Shown: positions 1 to 9,437 of the stretch, piece after piece
Layout: each line of letters starts with the position of its first letter
Position numbering within the stretch: position 1 is the first letter of the stretch
NCBI GenBank assembly: GCA_016869675.1
Contig: VGDP01000020.1
Location: forward strand, 1 to 57,123
Length of the DNA stretch: 57,123 nt
Direction of reading: 5' to 3'
From: Alphaproteobacteria bacterium
GTDB taxonomy: Bacteria; Pseudomonadota; Alphaproteobacteria; SP197
Program-made: the position numbers and the translations under genes
The notes under the pieces: generated by a model
What the model saw: the letters and a program-made list of their open reading frames with translations, nothing else
What the model was told of the DNA's origin: nothing
Database searches by the model: none

Positions 1-63
1 CAGCACATCGACCTGCCGCAACTTCGCGACAATCTCTTCGGCCCTGTGCTTCTTCCTCGCCAT
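1..63 (-). CDS. IS3-family transposase orfA, N-terminal 21 residues only
   Basis: The minus-strand frame starts at ATG (61-63) and reads MARKKHRAEEIVAKLRQVDV before leaving the window. The Arg/Lys-rich start followed by EEIVAKLRQV is the beginning of the helix-turn-helix of IS3-family OrfA proteins. A GAGGAGGA ribosome-binding sequence sits about 6 bases upstream on the minus strand. OrfA binds the element's ends and, fused to OrfB by programmed frameshifting, forms the transposase. Only the N-terminus is visible, so whether the element is active cannot be judged. Confidence 0.75.
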   Translation of the reverse strand, partial: MARKKHRAEEIVAKLRQVDVL

Positions 64-127
64 CTCGGTCCTCCTCGATGTGAAAAACTTACATCACGGT
101 CGGACCACTACCAGGGGAGGGCGATCA
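1..127 (-). mobile_element. End of an IS3-family insertion sequence, cut by the window edge
   Basis: The minus strand carries the start of an IS3-type orfA at 63. The element probably begins at base 127, where the minus strand reads TGATCGCCCTCCCC, a TG-starting terminus like those of many IS3-family inverted repeats. The 64 bases between that point and the transposase start are a normal IS3 leader length. The boundary is inferred, because the other end lies outside the window and no target duplication can be checked. Confidence 0.6.
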
Positions 128-283
128 GTCGCTGCCCTCGCCAGCTTCGCCACCTTCGCCACTTTCAATTTGAGCCAGCGCGGTGGGGAACAGTTCGCCA
201 AGGGAACCAGGCTGATCCGTGACGCTTGCACCCGCGAGCGGGACAACGCCGAGCCCGAGCCATACCTTCGTACGGGTGCTCAT
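125..283 (-). CDS. Truncated exported Gly/Glu-rich protein, 52 aa
   Basis: This short minus-strand frame starts at ATG 281-283, with GAGGA seven bases upstream, and reads MSTRTKVWLGLGVVPLAGAS, a plausible signal peptide (basic start, then a hydrophobic stretch). It ends in EGGEAGEGSD followed by TGA at 125-127. Glu/Gly-rich segments after a signal peptide are common in small exported alphaproteobacterial proteins of unknown function. The TGA coincides with the inferred first bases of the adjacent IS3 terminus, so the stop is probably supplied by the insertion and the original protein was longer. Function unknown. Confidence 0.5.
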   Translation of the reverse strand: MSTRTKVWLGLGVVPLAGASVTDQPGSLGELFPTALAQIESGEGGEAGEGSD

Positions 284-383
284 ATGCGAAATCCTCGATT
301 CAGTAAACGCGAATGATTTGCATTGCCAGATCGCTCTGAACTTGTCAAGACCATACGAAAAATATGGATATAGGGGTTCGTGT

Positions 384-1760
384 TCAATCCATCAAAGTGT
401 TGATGGCGCGCGCGAAATCGGCGCGGGCTTCGTCGCGGCGCGCGTGCCTCCCCCGGCGAACGACCCACGTCCCGCCGACCATGACGTCACGAACCACGGG
501 CGCGTTGCCGGCGAACACCCAGGCGTCGAGCAGCGTGTCGCCGGATCGGCCGACCAGAAGGGGATGTTCGGCGTCGAGTACCACGAGATCGGCGCGGTGG
601 CCTGGGGCGATGGCGCCGATCGGCCGGGCGCACGCGTGGGCACCGCCCACTAGGGCGCGGCGGTAAAGCCCGGCGCCCACGTGTGATGCCTTGGGCGTGG
701 ACGCGACATTGCGCGCGCGCTTCGCGAGGCGCTGGCCGTACTCGAGCCAGCGCAACTCCTCGACCGGACTGACGGAAATGTGGCTGTCCGACCCGACGCC
801 AACGAGCCCATCGTCGATCAGGTAGGGCTCCAACGGGAACAAACCATCGCCGAGGTTGGCCTCAGTCGTTGGGCACAGGCCCGCCACGGCGCCGGTGGCC
901 GCCAGGCCCCGCGTTTCGGCCTCCGTCATGTGCGTCGCGTGGACTAGGCACCAGCGGCGATCCACGGGCGCGTTCGCGAGCAACCACGCGACAGGGCGGG
1001 TGCCAGACCAGGCGAGGCACTCGTCGACCTCGCGGGTCTGCTCGGCGATGTGGATGTGGATCGGGGCCGTCGCGTCCGACCGGTTCAGCGCGTCGTGCAC
1101 GTCGGCAAGCAGCCTGGGGTTCACGGCGCGCAGCGAATGGGGTGCGATGCCGATCCGCACGTCGTGGAACCCATGGTGGCGTCCCCGCAGTTCTTCGACT
1201 AGGCGGAGGAACCGATCACCGTCGTTGACGAACCGGCGCTGGCCGGCCGTGGGCGGCTGGCCGCCGAACCCGCCGTGGGCGTAGAGCACCGGCAGGTGCG
1301 TGATACCGATGCCCGCCGTGGCCGCCGCGGCGATCACACGGTTCGACAGCTCGGCCGGATCGGCGTACGGCACGCCGTCCGGCCCGTGGTGCAGATAGTG
1401 GAACTCGGCCACCGCCGTGTAGCCGGCCTCGAGCATCTCGACGTAGAGCTGGGTTGCGATGGCTTGCAGCGTCGCGGGATTTAGGCGCGCGACGAAGCCG
1501 TACATGACCTCGCGCCAGGTCCAGAAGCTATCGCGTCCCGCCGCGCCCCGCCGCTCGGTCAGCCCTGCCATGGCACGCTGAAAGGCGTGGCTGTGCAGAT
1601 TGGGCAGACCCGGCACGATGGGGCCGCGCGCCCGTTCCGCGCCGTCGGATGCGCCGCCCACCGTGATCGCCGCGATGTTGCCGTCGCCGTCGATATCGAT
1701 GCGCGCGCCCTCGGTCCAGCCGTCGGGCAGGAGGACCGCTTCGCCATACAACGCCTTCAC
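384..1760 (-). CDS. hutF: Formimidoylglutamate deiminase
   Basis: The 458-residue protein belongs to the amidohydrolase superfamily and matches HutF, which deaminates N-formimino-L-glutamate to N-formyl-L-glutamate plus ammonia in the histidine degradation branch of pseudomonads and many alphaproteobacteria. Visible zinc-site motifs are NLHSHAFQR (about 54-62), HIHIAEQ (235-241), HATHM (274-278) and GSDSH (323-327). Length is normal for the family and the frame is intact. It is transcribed divergently from hutI across a 92-base gap, which supports the pathway call. HutH, HutU and HutG are not in this window. The ATG at 1758-1760 gives the expected [10 protein letters not shown] start. Confidence 0.93.
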   Translation of the reverse strand: MKALYGEAVLLPDGWTEGARIDIDGDGNIAAITVGGASDGAERARGPIVPGLPNLHSHAFQRAMAGLTERRGAAGRDSFWTWREVMYGFVARLNPATLQAIATQLYVEMLEAGYTAVAEFHYLHHGPDGVPYADPAELSNRVIAAAATAGIGITHLPVLYAHGGFGGQPPTAGQRRFVNDGDRFLRLVEELRGRHHGFHDVRIGIAPHSLRAVNPRLLADVHDALNRSDATAPIHIHIAEQTREVDECLAWSGTRPVAWLLANAPVDRRWCLVHATHMTEAETRGLAATGAVAGLCPTTEANLGDGLFPLEPYLIDDGLVGVGSDSHISVSPVEELRWLEYGQRLAKRARNVASTPKASHVGAGLYRRALVGGAHACARPIGAIAPGHRADLVVLDAEHPLLVGRSGDTLLDAWVFAGNAPVVRDVMVGGTWVVRRGRHARRDEARADFARAINTLMD

Positions 1761-1852
1761 GTCCCAATCTCCTGTTCGTCGCGCCCCGAACCTACAGGAC
1801 CCGGCGCCAGCCGCGCGATTGCCAAGGGGCGCCGCTGCCCGTAGGAAGGTTC

Positions 1853-3082
1853 ATGGCCGATTGGGATGATCTCTGGCTCGACGCCCACCTGGCAACCATG
1901 GTGCCGGGGGGCGACGCCTATGGCGTGATCGCGAACGGTGCACTGGCCGTGCGCGAGGGGCGGATCGCGTGGGTCGGCGCGCACGCGGACCTGCCGGGCG
2001 CGCCGCACGCGCTTGCGCGCCGGGTGCACGATGCGCGCGGCACGTGGATCACGCCCGCGCTGATCGACTGCCATACCCACCTGGTCTACGCCGGCGACCG
2101 GGCGGCGGAGTTCGAGATGCGCCTGGAGGGCGCCAGCTACGAGGACGTGGCGCGCGCCGGCGGGGGCATCCTGTCCACGGTGCGCGCGACGCGCGCGGCC
2201 GACGAGGACGCGCTGGTCGCCGCTGCGACGCCCCGGCTCGAAGCGCTTCTATCCGAGGGCGTGACCGTCGTCGAGATCAAGTCGGGCTACGGTCTGGACC
2301 TGGACACCGAGGCGCGCATGCTGGCGGCGGCGCGCCGGCTAGGCCGGGATTTCCCCGTCACCGTCGTGACCACCTTCCTGGGCGCCCACGCCCTGCCGCC
2401 CGAGTATGCCGGGCGCAGCGGCGACTACATCGCCTTCGTGGCCGATCGGGCGCTGCCTGAGGTGCATCGCCAGGGCCTGGCGGACGCGGTCGACGTGTTC
2501 TGCGAGCGTATCGGATTCTCGGCCGCCGAGACCGAGCGGGTTTTGGCGGCGGCGCGCGCGCTGGGCCTGCCAGTCAAGGTGCACGCCGAACAGCTTTCGG
2601 ATCAGGGTGGCGCCGCGCTCGCGGCGCGTTACGCCGCGCTCAGCGCCGATCACCTGGAGTATCTGTCGGACGAGGGCGCGCGCGCCATGGCGGCGGCCGG
2701 AACCGTCGCCGTGCTGCTGCCCGGTGCCTTCTACACGTTGCGCGAGACACGCCTGCCGCCGATCGAGCTGCTGCGTCGCCATGGCGTTCCCATCGCCATC
2801 GCGACCGACTGCAACCCGGGATCATCACCGGTGACGTCGCTGCTGCTGATGATCAACATGGCGTGCACGCTGTTCCGCCTGACGCCGGCTGAGGCCCTTG
2901 CCGGGGTCACGCGCGAGGCGGCGCGGGCGCTGGGGCTGGGCGCGGAACGGGGCACGCTCGCAACCGGCAAGGTGGCAGATTTCGTGACCTGGGATATCGC
3001 TCGCCCGGCCGAACTCGCCTACCGCGTGGGCGCCAACCCGCGCCGCCAGGTGGTGCGGACGGGCACGATCGTCGGCGCCTGA
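1853..3082 (+). CDS. hutI: Imidazolonepropionase
   Basis: The 409-residue enzyme hydrolyses 4-imidazolone-5-propanoate to N-formimino-L-glutamate, the substrate of the neighbouring divergent hutF product. It shows the HutI signatures [12 protein letters not shown] (about 72-83, metal-binding HxH plus substrate Arg), [22 protein letters not shown] and [13 protein letters not shown]. These are the zinc ligands and active-site loop of this cytoplasmic amidohydrolase. Length is standard. GGAAGG lies seven bases before the ATG at 1853. The gene is complete and followed after 47 bases by a tRNA gene. Confidence 0.95.
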   Translation: MADWDDLWLDAHLATMVPGGDAYGVIANGALAVREGRIAWVGAHADLPGAPHALARRVHDARGTWITPALIDCHTHLVYAGDRAAEFEMRLEGASYEDVARAGGGILSTVRATRAADEDALVAAATPRLEALLSEGVTVVEIKSGYGLDLDTEARMLAAARRLGRDFPVTVVTTFLGAHALPPEYAGRSGDYIAFVADRALPEVHRQGLADAVDVFCERIGFSAAETERVLAAARALGLPVKVHAEQLSDQGGAALAARYAALSADHLEYLSDEGARAMAAAGTVAVLLPGAFYTLRETRLPPIELLRRHGVPIAIATDCNPGSSPVTSLLLMINMACTLFRLTPAEALAGVTREAARALGLGAERGTLATGKVADFVTWDIARPAELAYRVGANPRRQVVRTGTIVGA

Positions 3083-3088
3083 GGGCGC

Positions 3089-3118
3089 TTGCGACGGGGC
3101 GCGGGCCGGGGCTATAAC
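3089..3118 (+). promoter_or_regulatory. Probable sigma-70-type promoter of the tRNA-Pro gene
   Basis: TTGCGA at 3089-3094 and TATAAC at 3113-3118 are separated by 18 bases, and the tRNA begins 11 bases after the -10 box. Spacing and position fit a stable-RNA promoter lying in the short gap between hutI and the tRNA. Confidence 0.5.
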
Positions 3119-3129
3119 GCGCCCTCGGC

Positions 3130-3206
3130 CGGAGTGTAGCTCAGCCTGGTAGAGCACTGTCTTCGGGAGGCAGGGGCCGGTGGTTCGAATCCACTCACTC
3201 CGACCA
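3130..3206 (+). tRNA. tRNA-Pro, anticodon CGG
   Basis: The 77-base sequence folds as a cloverleaf. The acceptor stem is CGGAGTG pairing with CACTCCG, the D-arm is GCTC..GAGC, and the anticodon stem CTGTC/GGCAG encloses the loop TTCGGGA, so the anticodon is CGG and reads proline codon CCG. The T-arm contains GGTTCGAATCC and the 3' CCA is encoded. No integrase or att-like duplication is seen beside it. Confidence 0.95.
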
Positions 3207-3327
3207 ATCGTTACAGACGCTTAGCCACCCGACCACCGAAGGGATCGTGCGCCACGTGGCGCATCGATGGCCTCCGGGACCCAGGCGGTCGAACCGCCGC
3301 CCTACGCCCAACACCACACGAGGCGCC

Positions 3328-4426
3328 ATGGCGCGAGGCCGAAGCCCGCGAGTGCGCCGACGGGCCTTCACCGCCGGTCTGACGGCCCTGGCCGCCACGC
3401 TTCTGGCGCGGCGGCCGCCCGCGTTCGCGCAGGGCCGGGCGGAATGGTCGGCCCTGCCGGACGCTGCGCCCTTGTCGTCGCAGTTCCCGCCCAAGGGCAA
3501 CTGGTGGGGTTCGGTCGGTCCGCGCGCCATCCTGGGCGCCTGGAACGGCCGGGCGTGGGACGAGACCGGCGAGACCGCCCGGCTGTTCGGTTACGGTGGA
3601 CACACCGACTACGGCGGCAACGAGGTCTACCGGTGGCGGCCGGGCGAGGGCTTCCAACGCCTCAACGACCCCAATCCGCTGGACGGCGCCGTGCGGGAGG
3701 GCAAGGGCGTGCCAGTGGACGCGAACGGCAACCCGGTCGCCCGGGCGCGCTCGGTGCACACGTACAGTGGCCAGGTCTATGTGGACGGCGTGATCCACCG
3801 CCTCGGTGGTTCGCCGGCATGGCCGGGCGGGTTCCTGAACAGCCATTGGAAACTGGACGTCGCGACGCTGGAGCACACCGACGCCGGGCCCGTCGCGCGC
3901 GCGCGGCAAGGTGCCTGGCGCCGTGTGGGACCCGGTCGCCAAGCGGCTGATCGCCCATGTGCACCCCGACAAGGGCACGATCGTCGACCTCGCCACGGGG
4001 CCGCAGCAATCCTTCGACGTCGCGGGGTGGGGCGCCTCGATGATGTACGCGCTCGACGCCGACGGGCGTCGGCTCGTCAACCTGGCTCTGTCGTCGAAGC
4101 GCTGGCGCCTGGTGGTCTACGACCTGGACGACCAGGGCGTGCCGGTCGGGCATCGGGTTGTCCCGCTGGACGGATTCAAGAACCCAAAGGCCGGACGCAC
4201 CATCGCCTTCGATCCTGCGAGCCGACGGTTCATCCTGTGGGCCGACGGGGTGTTCGCCTTCGACGGGTCGACCGTCACCGAGATCGAGGTCGCCCGCTCG
4301 GTGCCGAGCGTCGAGGGGCGCACAGGCAATGGCGTCTACAACCGCTTCTCCTGGGCATCGTCCCTCAGAGGGTTCGTGACCTTGATCGACCCCGACGAAG
4401 GTGGCGTCCTGTTGCGTCTGCCGTAG
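3328..4426 (+). pseudogene. Tat-exported protein of unknown function, frameshifted
   Basis: From the ATG at 3328 the frame gives an Arg-rich leader RRRAFTAGLTALAATLLARR ending at AFAQ, which resembles a twin-arginine signal peptide. A mature domain rich in Gly, Trp and Tyr follows (FGYGGHTDYGGNEVYRWRPG), recalling kelch-like beta-propeller repeats. At about 3895-3906, inside a CGCGCGCGCG run, the coding frame moves by one base and continues as VWDPVAKRLIAHVHPDKG to the stop at 4426. Joined, the product is about 365 residues. The break is either a one-base deletion in the dinucleotide run or a sequencing indel. The beta-propeller suggestion is weak and the substrate is unknown. Confidence 0.6.
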
Positions 4427-4432
4427 GTCCTA

Positions 4433-4459
4433 CCATCGGGCTTGACGAGCCGACGATGG
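4433..4459 (+). other. Hairpin upstream of ribBA
   Basis: CCATCG (4433-4438) pairs with CGATGG (4454-4459), and the inner GGCT/AGCC extends the stem with a two-base bulge. No T run follows, so it is not a good intrinsic terminator. It does not resemble an FMN riboswitch. It may mark the end of the upstream transcript or be incidental. Confidence 0.3.
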
Positions 4460-4496
4460 ACCGGCAAGAGGTCGCAGGCACGGCGACGAGGGCACC

Positions 4497-5609
4497 ATGA
4501 ACGTTGGCACGTTCGACAGCGTCGAAGCGGCGATCGAAGCGGTCGCGCGCGGCGACATGGTCGTCGTGGTCGACGATGCCGACCGGGAGAACGAAGGCGA
4601 TCTGATCATGGCGGCGTCGAAGGCGACGCCGCAGGCGGTCGCGTTCATGATCCGGCACACCAGCGGCATCCTGTGCACGCCCATGAACGGTGCCGAGGCG
4701 CGCCGCTTGCGGCTCGATCCCATGGTCGCCATGAACGACGCGCCGCTCGGCACCGCGTTCACGGTATCGATCGACTACCGCGAAGGACTGACCACCGGCA
4801 TCTCGGCGGACGAACGCTGCAACACGGTGCGCGCGCTGGCCAATCCGAACATCGGAGCGGGGGACTTCGTCCGGCCCGGCCATGTCTTTCCGCTGGTCGC
4901 GCGCGAGGGCGGCGTCCTGGTGCGCTCGGGCCACACTGAGGCGGCGGTCGATTTGGCGCGGCTGGCCGGTCTGCCTTCCGTCGGACTGCTGGCCGAACTG
5001 GTCAATGACGACGGCACGGTGAAACGCCTGGCGGAATGCAAGGATTTCGCAAGGACCAACAACCTGCGGATCATCGCGGTGGCCGACATCATCGCCTATC
5101 GCTTGCGCCGCGAGCATCTTGTTGAGCGGCTGTCCACGTTCCCGGTGGCGACGCCCGCGGGTCCTGCGCGCGGCTACCTGTACGGCACGCGTTTCGATGC
5201 CCACCGCCACCTGGCTTTGGTGTTCGGTATTGTCGGTCCGGAGGAGACCGTGCCCGTGCGCATCCATCGCGAGGACGTGTTGAGCGATGCGTTCGGGCCG
5301 CGCGAAGGAGCACAGGCGAGTGTGCTCAGCCGGGCCCTCGAACGGCTGTCATCGGGTAAGGGCGGCGTCCTGGTCTACCTGCGCGAAGGTTCGGCCGGTG
5401 TGCCCGTGCACCCGGTCGTCGGCGAGGACGGCACCGAGGCTCCGCACGCCGCGGGCGAGGACGAATGGCGCGACATCGGGGTGGGCGCACAGATCCTGCG
5501 CGATCTTGGCGTCACCGTTATCCGGCTGCTGGCGACCCAGCGGCGCCGCTACGTCGGCATCTCGGGCTTCGATATCGCCATCGAGGCGACCGAACTTCTC
5601 GATGCCTGA
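4497..5609 (+). CDS. ribB: 3,4-dihydroxy-2-butanone 4-phosphate synthase with degenerate GTP cyclohydrolase II domain
   Basis: The 370-residue protein has a complete RibB half (about 1-205) with DDADRENEGDL (26-36), HTSGILCTPM and RSGHTEAAVDLARLAG, the metal- and substrate-binding motifs that convert ribulose 5-phosphate to the four-carbon riboflavin precursor. The C-terminal half aligns with RibA, but the zinc-binding cysteine motif of active cyclohydrolase II (consensus C-x10-C-x-C) is replaced by RIHREDVLSDAFGP with no cysteine there. GTP cyclohydrolase II activity is therefore unlikely. Degenerate RibBA fusions of this type are known in proteobacteria. The cell should carry a separate RibA elsewhere. 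No FMN riboswitch is seen upstream. Confidence 0.9.
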   Translation: MNVGTFDSVEAAIEAVARGDMVVVVDDADRENEGDLIMAASKATPQAVAFMIRHTSGILCTPMNGAEARRLRLDPMVAMNDAPLGTAFTVSIDYREGLTTGISADERCNTVRALANPNIGAGDFVRPGHVFPLVAREGGVLVRSGHTEAAVDLARLAGLPSVGLLAELVNDDGTVKRLAECKDFARTNNLRIIAVADIIAYRLRREHLVERLSTFPVATPAGPARGYLYGTRFDAHRHLALVFGIVGPEETVPVRIHREDVLSDAFGPREGAQASVLSRALERLSSGKGGVLVYLREGSAGVPVHPVVGEDGTEAPHAAGEDEWRDIGVGAQILRDLGVTVIRLLATQRRRYVGISGFDIAIEATELLDA

Positions 5610-5655
5610 GGGCGATTGACCCGGCGGGCACAGCTGGGCGCACCATCCCCTGGCC

Positions 5656-6676
5656 TTGTGGCTGGTCGATCACGGCGGCCAAGGCCTGAATCTCGACCTG
5701 CTGCTGGGCGATCTGTGCGACCGGCTGGTCGCCGAGGGTATCCCCTTGCGCCGTGTCGTGGTGGGCGTGCTGTCGTCACATCCCGAGGTGGCGGCCCGTT
5801 CCGTGGTTTGGGGCCGCGGCGGGGCGAGCGTTCAGCGGCGCGATGTCAGCTACACGATGCGCGACGCCGACACCTATCACAAGAGCCCGGTCAAGCTGAT
5901 CCACGACGGCGCGGGCGCGATCCGCCGCCGCCTCGAAGGCGACGACGCCGTCCTGGATTTCCCGGTGCTGCACGACCTGAGGCCATCGGGGTGACCGACT
6001 ACGTGATCATGCCGATCGTGCACACCACGGGCCGCATCAACTTCATCTCGTGGACGACCGATCGACCGGGCGGGTTCTCGGGACAGCACCTTGCGCTGCT
6101 CCATGATCTGCTGCCGCTGATCGCGTTGCGCGTCGAGATCCGGGTCGCGCGCGAGGCGACACGCATTCTGCTCGAGACGTACCCAGCCCGCGAGCCGGCG
6201 CGCCGGGTTCTCGACGGGCGCGTACGCCGCGCCCCATCGAGGACCGCAAGGGCGAGATTCTCAAGTTCATCGTCGACGGCCTGCTCGCCATCTTCTCCGT
6301 GGGGGACGACGCGGGCGCGGCGTACGCGACCGCGCTGGAGGCCGCCCGCGCCGTCATGGCGAACCTGGACGAGGTGAACCGGCACCGTGCCGGGGAAGGC
6401 AAGCCGGAGATCCGGTGCGGCATCGGCCTGCATGTCGGCGATGTGCAGTACGGCAACATCGGTGCGCGCGACCGGCTGGACTTCAAGGTCATCGGCCGTG
6501 CGGTCAACGAGGCGAGCAGGGTCGAGAGCCTGTGTCGCGTGCTAGAGCGCCGGCTGTTGGCGACCGCGCCGTTCGCGGGACACCTGGGCAACGCCGACCT
6601 GATCAGCCTGGGGTTCCACGTCCTGCGCGGCGTGCGCGAGCCGCAGGAGATTTTCGGGCTGGGCGAGCCGGGCTAG
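5656..6676 (+). pseudogene. Class III adenylate/guanylate cyclase, broken
   Basis: Three pieces in different frames resemble one cyclase. Positions 5656 to about 5978 encode the GAF-like N-terminal region (YHKSPVKLIHDG, LDFPVLHDL). Positions about 5979-6225 continue it (IGVTDYVIMPIVHTTGRINF). Positions about 6235-6676 encode the second half of the catalytic domain (EILKFIVDGLLAIF, VGDVQYGNIGARDRLDF, VNEASRVESL). Between RRVLDGRVRR and RPIEDRKGEILKF roughly 40-45 residues are missing relative to the family, including the stretch that carries the first metal-binding Asp (FSDLRGFT in relatives). With two frame changes and that deletion it cannot make cAMP. It overlaps the convergent methyltransferase gene by four bases. 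Confidence 0.75.
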
Positions 6677-7392
6677 CCCTGGACGATACGAAACGCAACC
6701 TGGGACCCGGCGCGCACGAGCCCGACATAGTCGGCGCCAAGTCGGCGGTCAGCCAACAGCTCCGTGAACGCCTTGTGCTCGCCGTCCTGCCAGCCCGGAA
6801 AGTTGAAGTACTCGTCGAACACGAGCACCGTGCCCGGCACGATGCGCGGGCCGAGCGCCTCGAACACCGTGCGCGTCGCGGTGTAGAGGTCGCAGTCGAT
6901 GTGAGCGAGACCGACGGTCCCGGCGTGATCCGCGAGGAACAGGGGCAGGGTATCGGCGAACAAGCCGACCACGAGATTGACATTGGCGCCCAGGTCCGTC
7001 GGCACGGCGGCCTGGCGGAACGCGCCGGCCGCGAAACCCGTGCGCCAGTCCTCGGGCAATCCGGCGAAGGAGTCGAAGCCGTGCACCGCGCGCGACGTCG
7101 CGCCGGCAAGCACGCGCATCGAGGTGCCGGCGCCGACGCCGAACTCGAGCAGCAAGCCATCGGCGGGCGCCAGCGACAGGGCGTGGAGCAGCAGTTCGGC
7201 GCGCCGTGCGAAGGCGCGCGCCTTGACCATGTGCCAGGTGTAATGGAGCGCGCTTTCATACGTCGCGATCACCGACGCCATCTTGAGGACATCGAGATTC
7301 TCGCGGTTGACGTTGAACACCCCGGCGTCGGCCGCGCGCGTGACCAGGGCGAACATCTCGTCCTTGGTACCGGCCCATCCTGCCACTGCCAT
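6673..7392 (-). CDS. Class I SAM-dependent methyltransferase, TylF/MycF-like
   Basis: The 239-residue protein has the Rossmann methyltransferase motif LLLEFGVGAGTSMRVL (motif I) followed by VHGFDSFAGLPEDW and GLAHIDCDLYTATRTVFEAL, the Asp-rich metal/substrate segment of macrocin-O-methyltransferase (TylF/MycF) type enzymes. FDEYFNFPGWQDGEHKAF near the end is also typical of that group. It is cytoplasmic and transfers methyl from SAM, but the acceptor cannot be predicted. The ATG at 7390-7392 gives MAVAGW; longer in-frame extensions lack a better start. It stands alone between broken genes. Confidence 0.75.
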   Translation of the reverse strand: MAVAGWAGTKDEMFALVTRAADAGVFNVNRENLDVLKMASVIATYESALHYTWHMVKARAFARRAELLLHALSLAPADGLLLEFGVGAGTSMRVLAGATSRAVHGFDSFAGLPEDWRTGFAAGAFRQAAVPTDLGANVNLVVGLFADTLPLFLADHAGTVGLAHIDCDLYTATRTVFEALGPRIVPGTVLVFDEYFNFPGWQDGEHKAFTELLADRRLGADYVGLVRAGSQVAFRIVQG

Positions 7393-7435
7393 CTCTCCGC
7401 GCTCTCGCCCAGGGGACCATGATACCTGTGGGGTC

Positions 7436-8823
7436 ATGGGAGAACGAGGGCAACCTGCCGGGACGCCGGACCCGGAGCTCGGCCGGGCGCGGGGCATGCT
7501 GCGCCGGGGCCAGGTGGCGCAGGCCGAAGCCGTGCTGCGCGCGATCGTGGCACGACGGCCCGACGACGCGGACGCGCTCTACGCGCTTGGATCGGCCGCG
7601 GCGGCGCGCGGTGACCGGGCCGAGGCACTTCGCCGCGTCGGCGCCGCGGTCGAGAGGAGACTGGGCGAGGCGACGTTCCACACGATGCTTGGCACCTTGC
7701 TGGTGCGCGAGGAACGGATCGACGAGGGGCGGTCGAGGCGTTCCGCAGGGCGATCGCCCTCAAGCCCGATGGCTACCAGGCCCACAACAACCTGGGCGCG
7801 GCGTTGCGTCGAGTGGGCAACCTGCGCGGCGCTGTGGCGTCCTGGCGCACGGCGACCGCGTTGAAGCGCGGATCGCCGTGGTACCAGCCCGCCGGTCTGC
7901 CGACGCCCTCGCCCGAGGCCGCCGATCTGCCGACCTTCACGACAAGCGCCGCCTACAAGCTCCGCCATGACGTGGAACAGCTTCGGCACCTGCGCGATCA
8001 GGCGGCGCTCGGGCCCGACTTCGGCCCTACGCTCGCCGCGTTCGAGGCAGCGCTCGCCGAGGCCGGCGACGGCGTCGCCATTGATCGGCTCGACCTCGAA
8101 CGACATGCCTTGCTGCGCGCGGCGTACAACCGGCTGGTGCACTGGCGCGAAACCCCGGCCCTGGCGGCCGGGGCGCTCGCCCCTCATTTGCCGGTCGCCG
8201 AGATCGAAGCCCGTTATGCCGCCTCGGGCCCGGGCATCACCACCATCGACGGCCTGTTGCGGCCTGAGGCCTTGGCGGCGCTACGCCGGTTCTGCCTGGA
8301 CTCGACGGTCTGGTTCGACTTCCGGCACGACCGCGGCTATCTCGGCGCGGACCTCAACGAGCGCTTCGACGCCGACCTCCTGCTGCAGGTCGCCGACGAA
8401 CTGGTCGCGCGGTTCCCCGGCATCTTCCGCGGCCGGCGCCTGCGCCACCTGTGGGCCTACAAGTACGACAGCGCCATGGACGGCATCGGCATTCACGCCG
8501 ATGAGGCCGCGGTCAATGTCAACTTCTGGCCGACGCCCGACCACGCGAACCGCGACCCGGCGCACGGCGGGCTTGTGGTATGGGACGTGGAAGCGCCTCG
8601 GTCGTGAGATTTCCAGCGCTTCAACAACGACGTACCCGCCATCGAACGGTTCCTTCGGGAGTCGGGCGCGCGGCCGGTGGCCGTACCGCACCGGCAGAAC
8701 CGGGCGGTCATCTTCAACTCCGACCTGTTCCACGCGACGGACACGATCCGCTTCGCCGAGGGCTACGAGAATCGCCGCCTCAACGTCACCCTGCTGTTCG
8801 GGGACCGTCACGATGGGCGATGA
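7436..8823 (+). pseudogene. TPR-containing 2-oxoglutarate/Fe(II) oxygenase-like protein, frameshift plus nonsense codon
   Basis: The N-terminal part (7436 to about 7726) encodes TPR-like helices (AEAVLRAIVARRPDDADALY). The frame then shifts near 7726 and goes on with AFRRAIALKPDGYQAHNNLG. The C-terminal half carries an oxygenase-like core: KYDSAMDGIGIHADEAAVNV with a probable HxD iron-binding pair, HGGLVVWDVEAP, and a distal HATDTIRFAEGYENRRLNV. At 8605-8607 an in-frame TGA interrupts it just before DFQRFNND; the frame then remains open to 8823. Relatives have Trp here, so TGG to TGA is the likely change. Two independent lesions argue for decay. Substrate unknown. Confidence 0.7.
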
Positions 8824-8879
8824 CATGACGTTGTCGTTCGATTCGCGTTAGACTCCCGTCGGGCATCGCGGGTCTCCTC

Positions 8880-9437
8880 ATGGCATTGGGACGCATCAAG
8901 GTGTGGCCGTTCTTCGCCATCGCGCTGATCGCGGCGGTGGTGGGCACGTCGTTCATCGTCTTCTGGTGGCCCGAGGAACCGCCCGCGAAGGAACGCCTGG
9001 TCATGGTCAGCGGCACGATCGCGACCGTGATCATCAAGGACGACTTGTCGGGGGCGCAGGGGCCCGCGGCCGCCGGGCTTCAATCGGTCTACTTCACCTT
9101 GAAAGAAGCCCCGGGCGAATTCCGCTACCCCTCGAAGTTTCCGCGCTACTTCGAGGTGCGCGACCGCGTGGCGGTGGCCGTGGACGTCTGGATCGACCCG
9201 GCGGATCGTGACGCGGGCCGGCCGATGACCGTGTGGCAGATCCAGGAGCACAACCCCTACAACACCATCGGCGTCGAGACCTTCGTGCCCTACGAGGACG
9301 TCGTCGTCGCCGTGACGCGGGTCGATCGTTCGATGGTGCGCGCGGGCACGTGGATCCTGCCGGCGGCGTTGCCGTTCCTCGTGTTCGGGCTCCTCGCCGG
9401 GCGTTGGAACCGCAGCAAGCCGCTACCCATGCCGTGA
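8880..9437 (+). CDS. Membrane protein of unknown function, two transmembrane helices
   Basis: The 185-residue protein starts with MALGRIKVWPFFAIALIAAV and a first hydrophobic segment (about 9-30). A polar, mainly beta-type domain follows (about 35-155), and a second hydrophobic segment ILPAALPFLVFGLLAG lies near the C-terminus, ending in Arg/Lys-rich residues. That layout suggests a periplasmic domain held between two inner-membrane anchors. I do not recognise the family. It overlaps the next gene by four bases (GTGA at 9434-9437), so the two are probably co-translated. Confidence 0.7.
   Translation: MALGRIKVWPFFAIALIAAVVGTSFIVFWWPEEPPAKERLVMVSGTIATVIIKDDLSGAQGPAAAGLQSVYFTLKEAPGEFRYPSKFPRYFEVRDRVAVAVDVWIDPADRDAGRPMTVWQIQEHNPYNTIGVETFVPYEDVVVAVTRVDRSMVRAGTWILPAALPFLVFGLLAGRWNRSKPLPMP

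Noticed and set aside
3130-3206. tRNA-Pro as an integration site of a genomic island
   Set aside because: No integrase, no partial duplicate of the tRNA 3' end, and the genes after it match the surrounding composition.
4427-4496. FMN riboswitch upstream of ribBA
   Set aside because: The 70-base gap is too short and lacks the conserved RFN elements; only a simple hairpin is present.
8605-8607. TGA read as tryptophan or selenocysteine
   Set aside because: Many intact genes in the window end in TGA, including ATGA overlaps, so TGA is a normal stop. No SECIS-like structure was evident and relatives have Trp rather than Cys or Sec.
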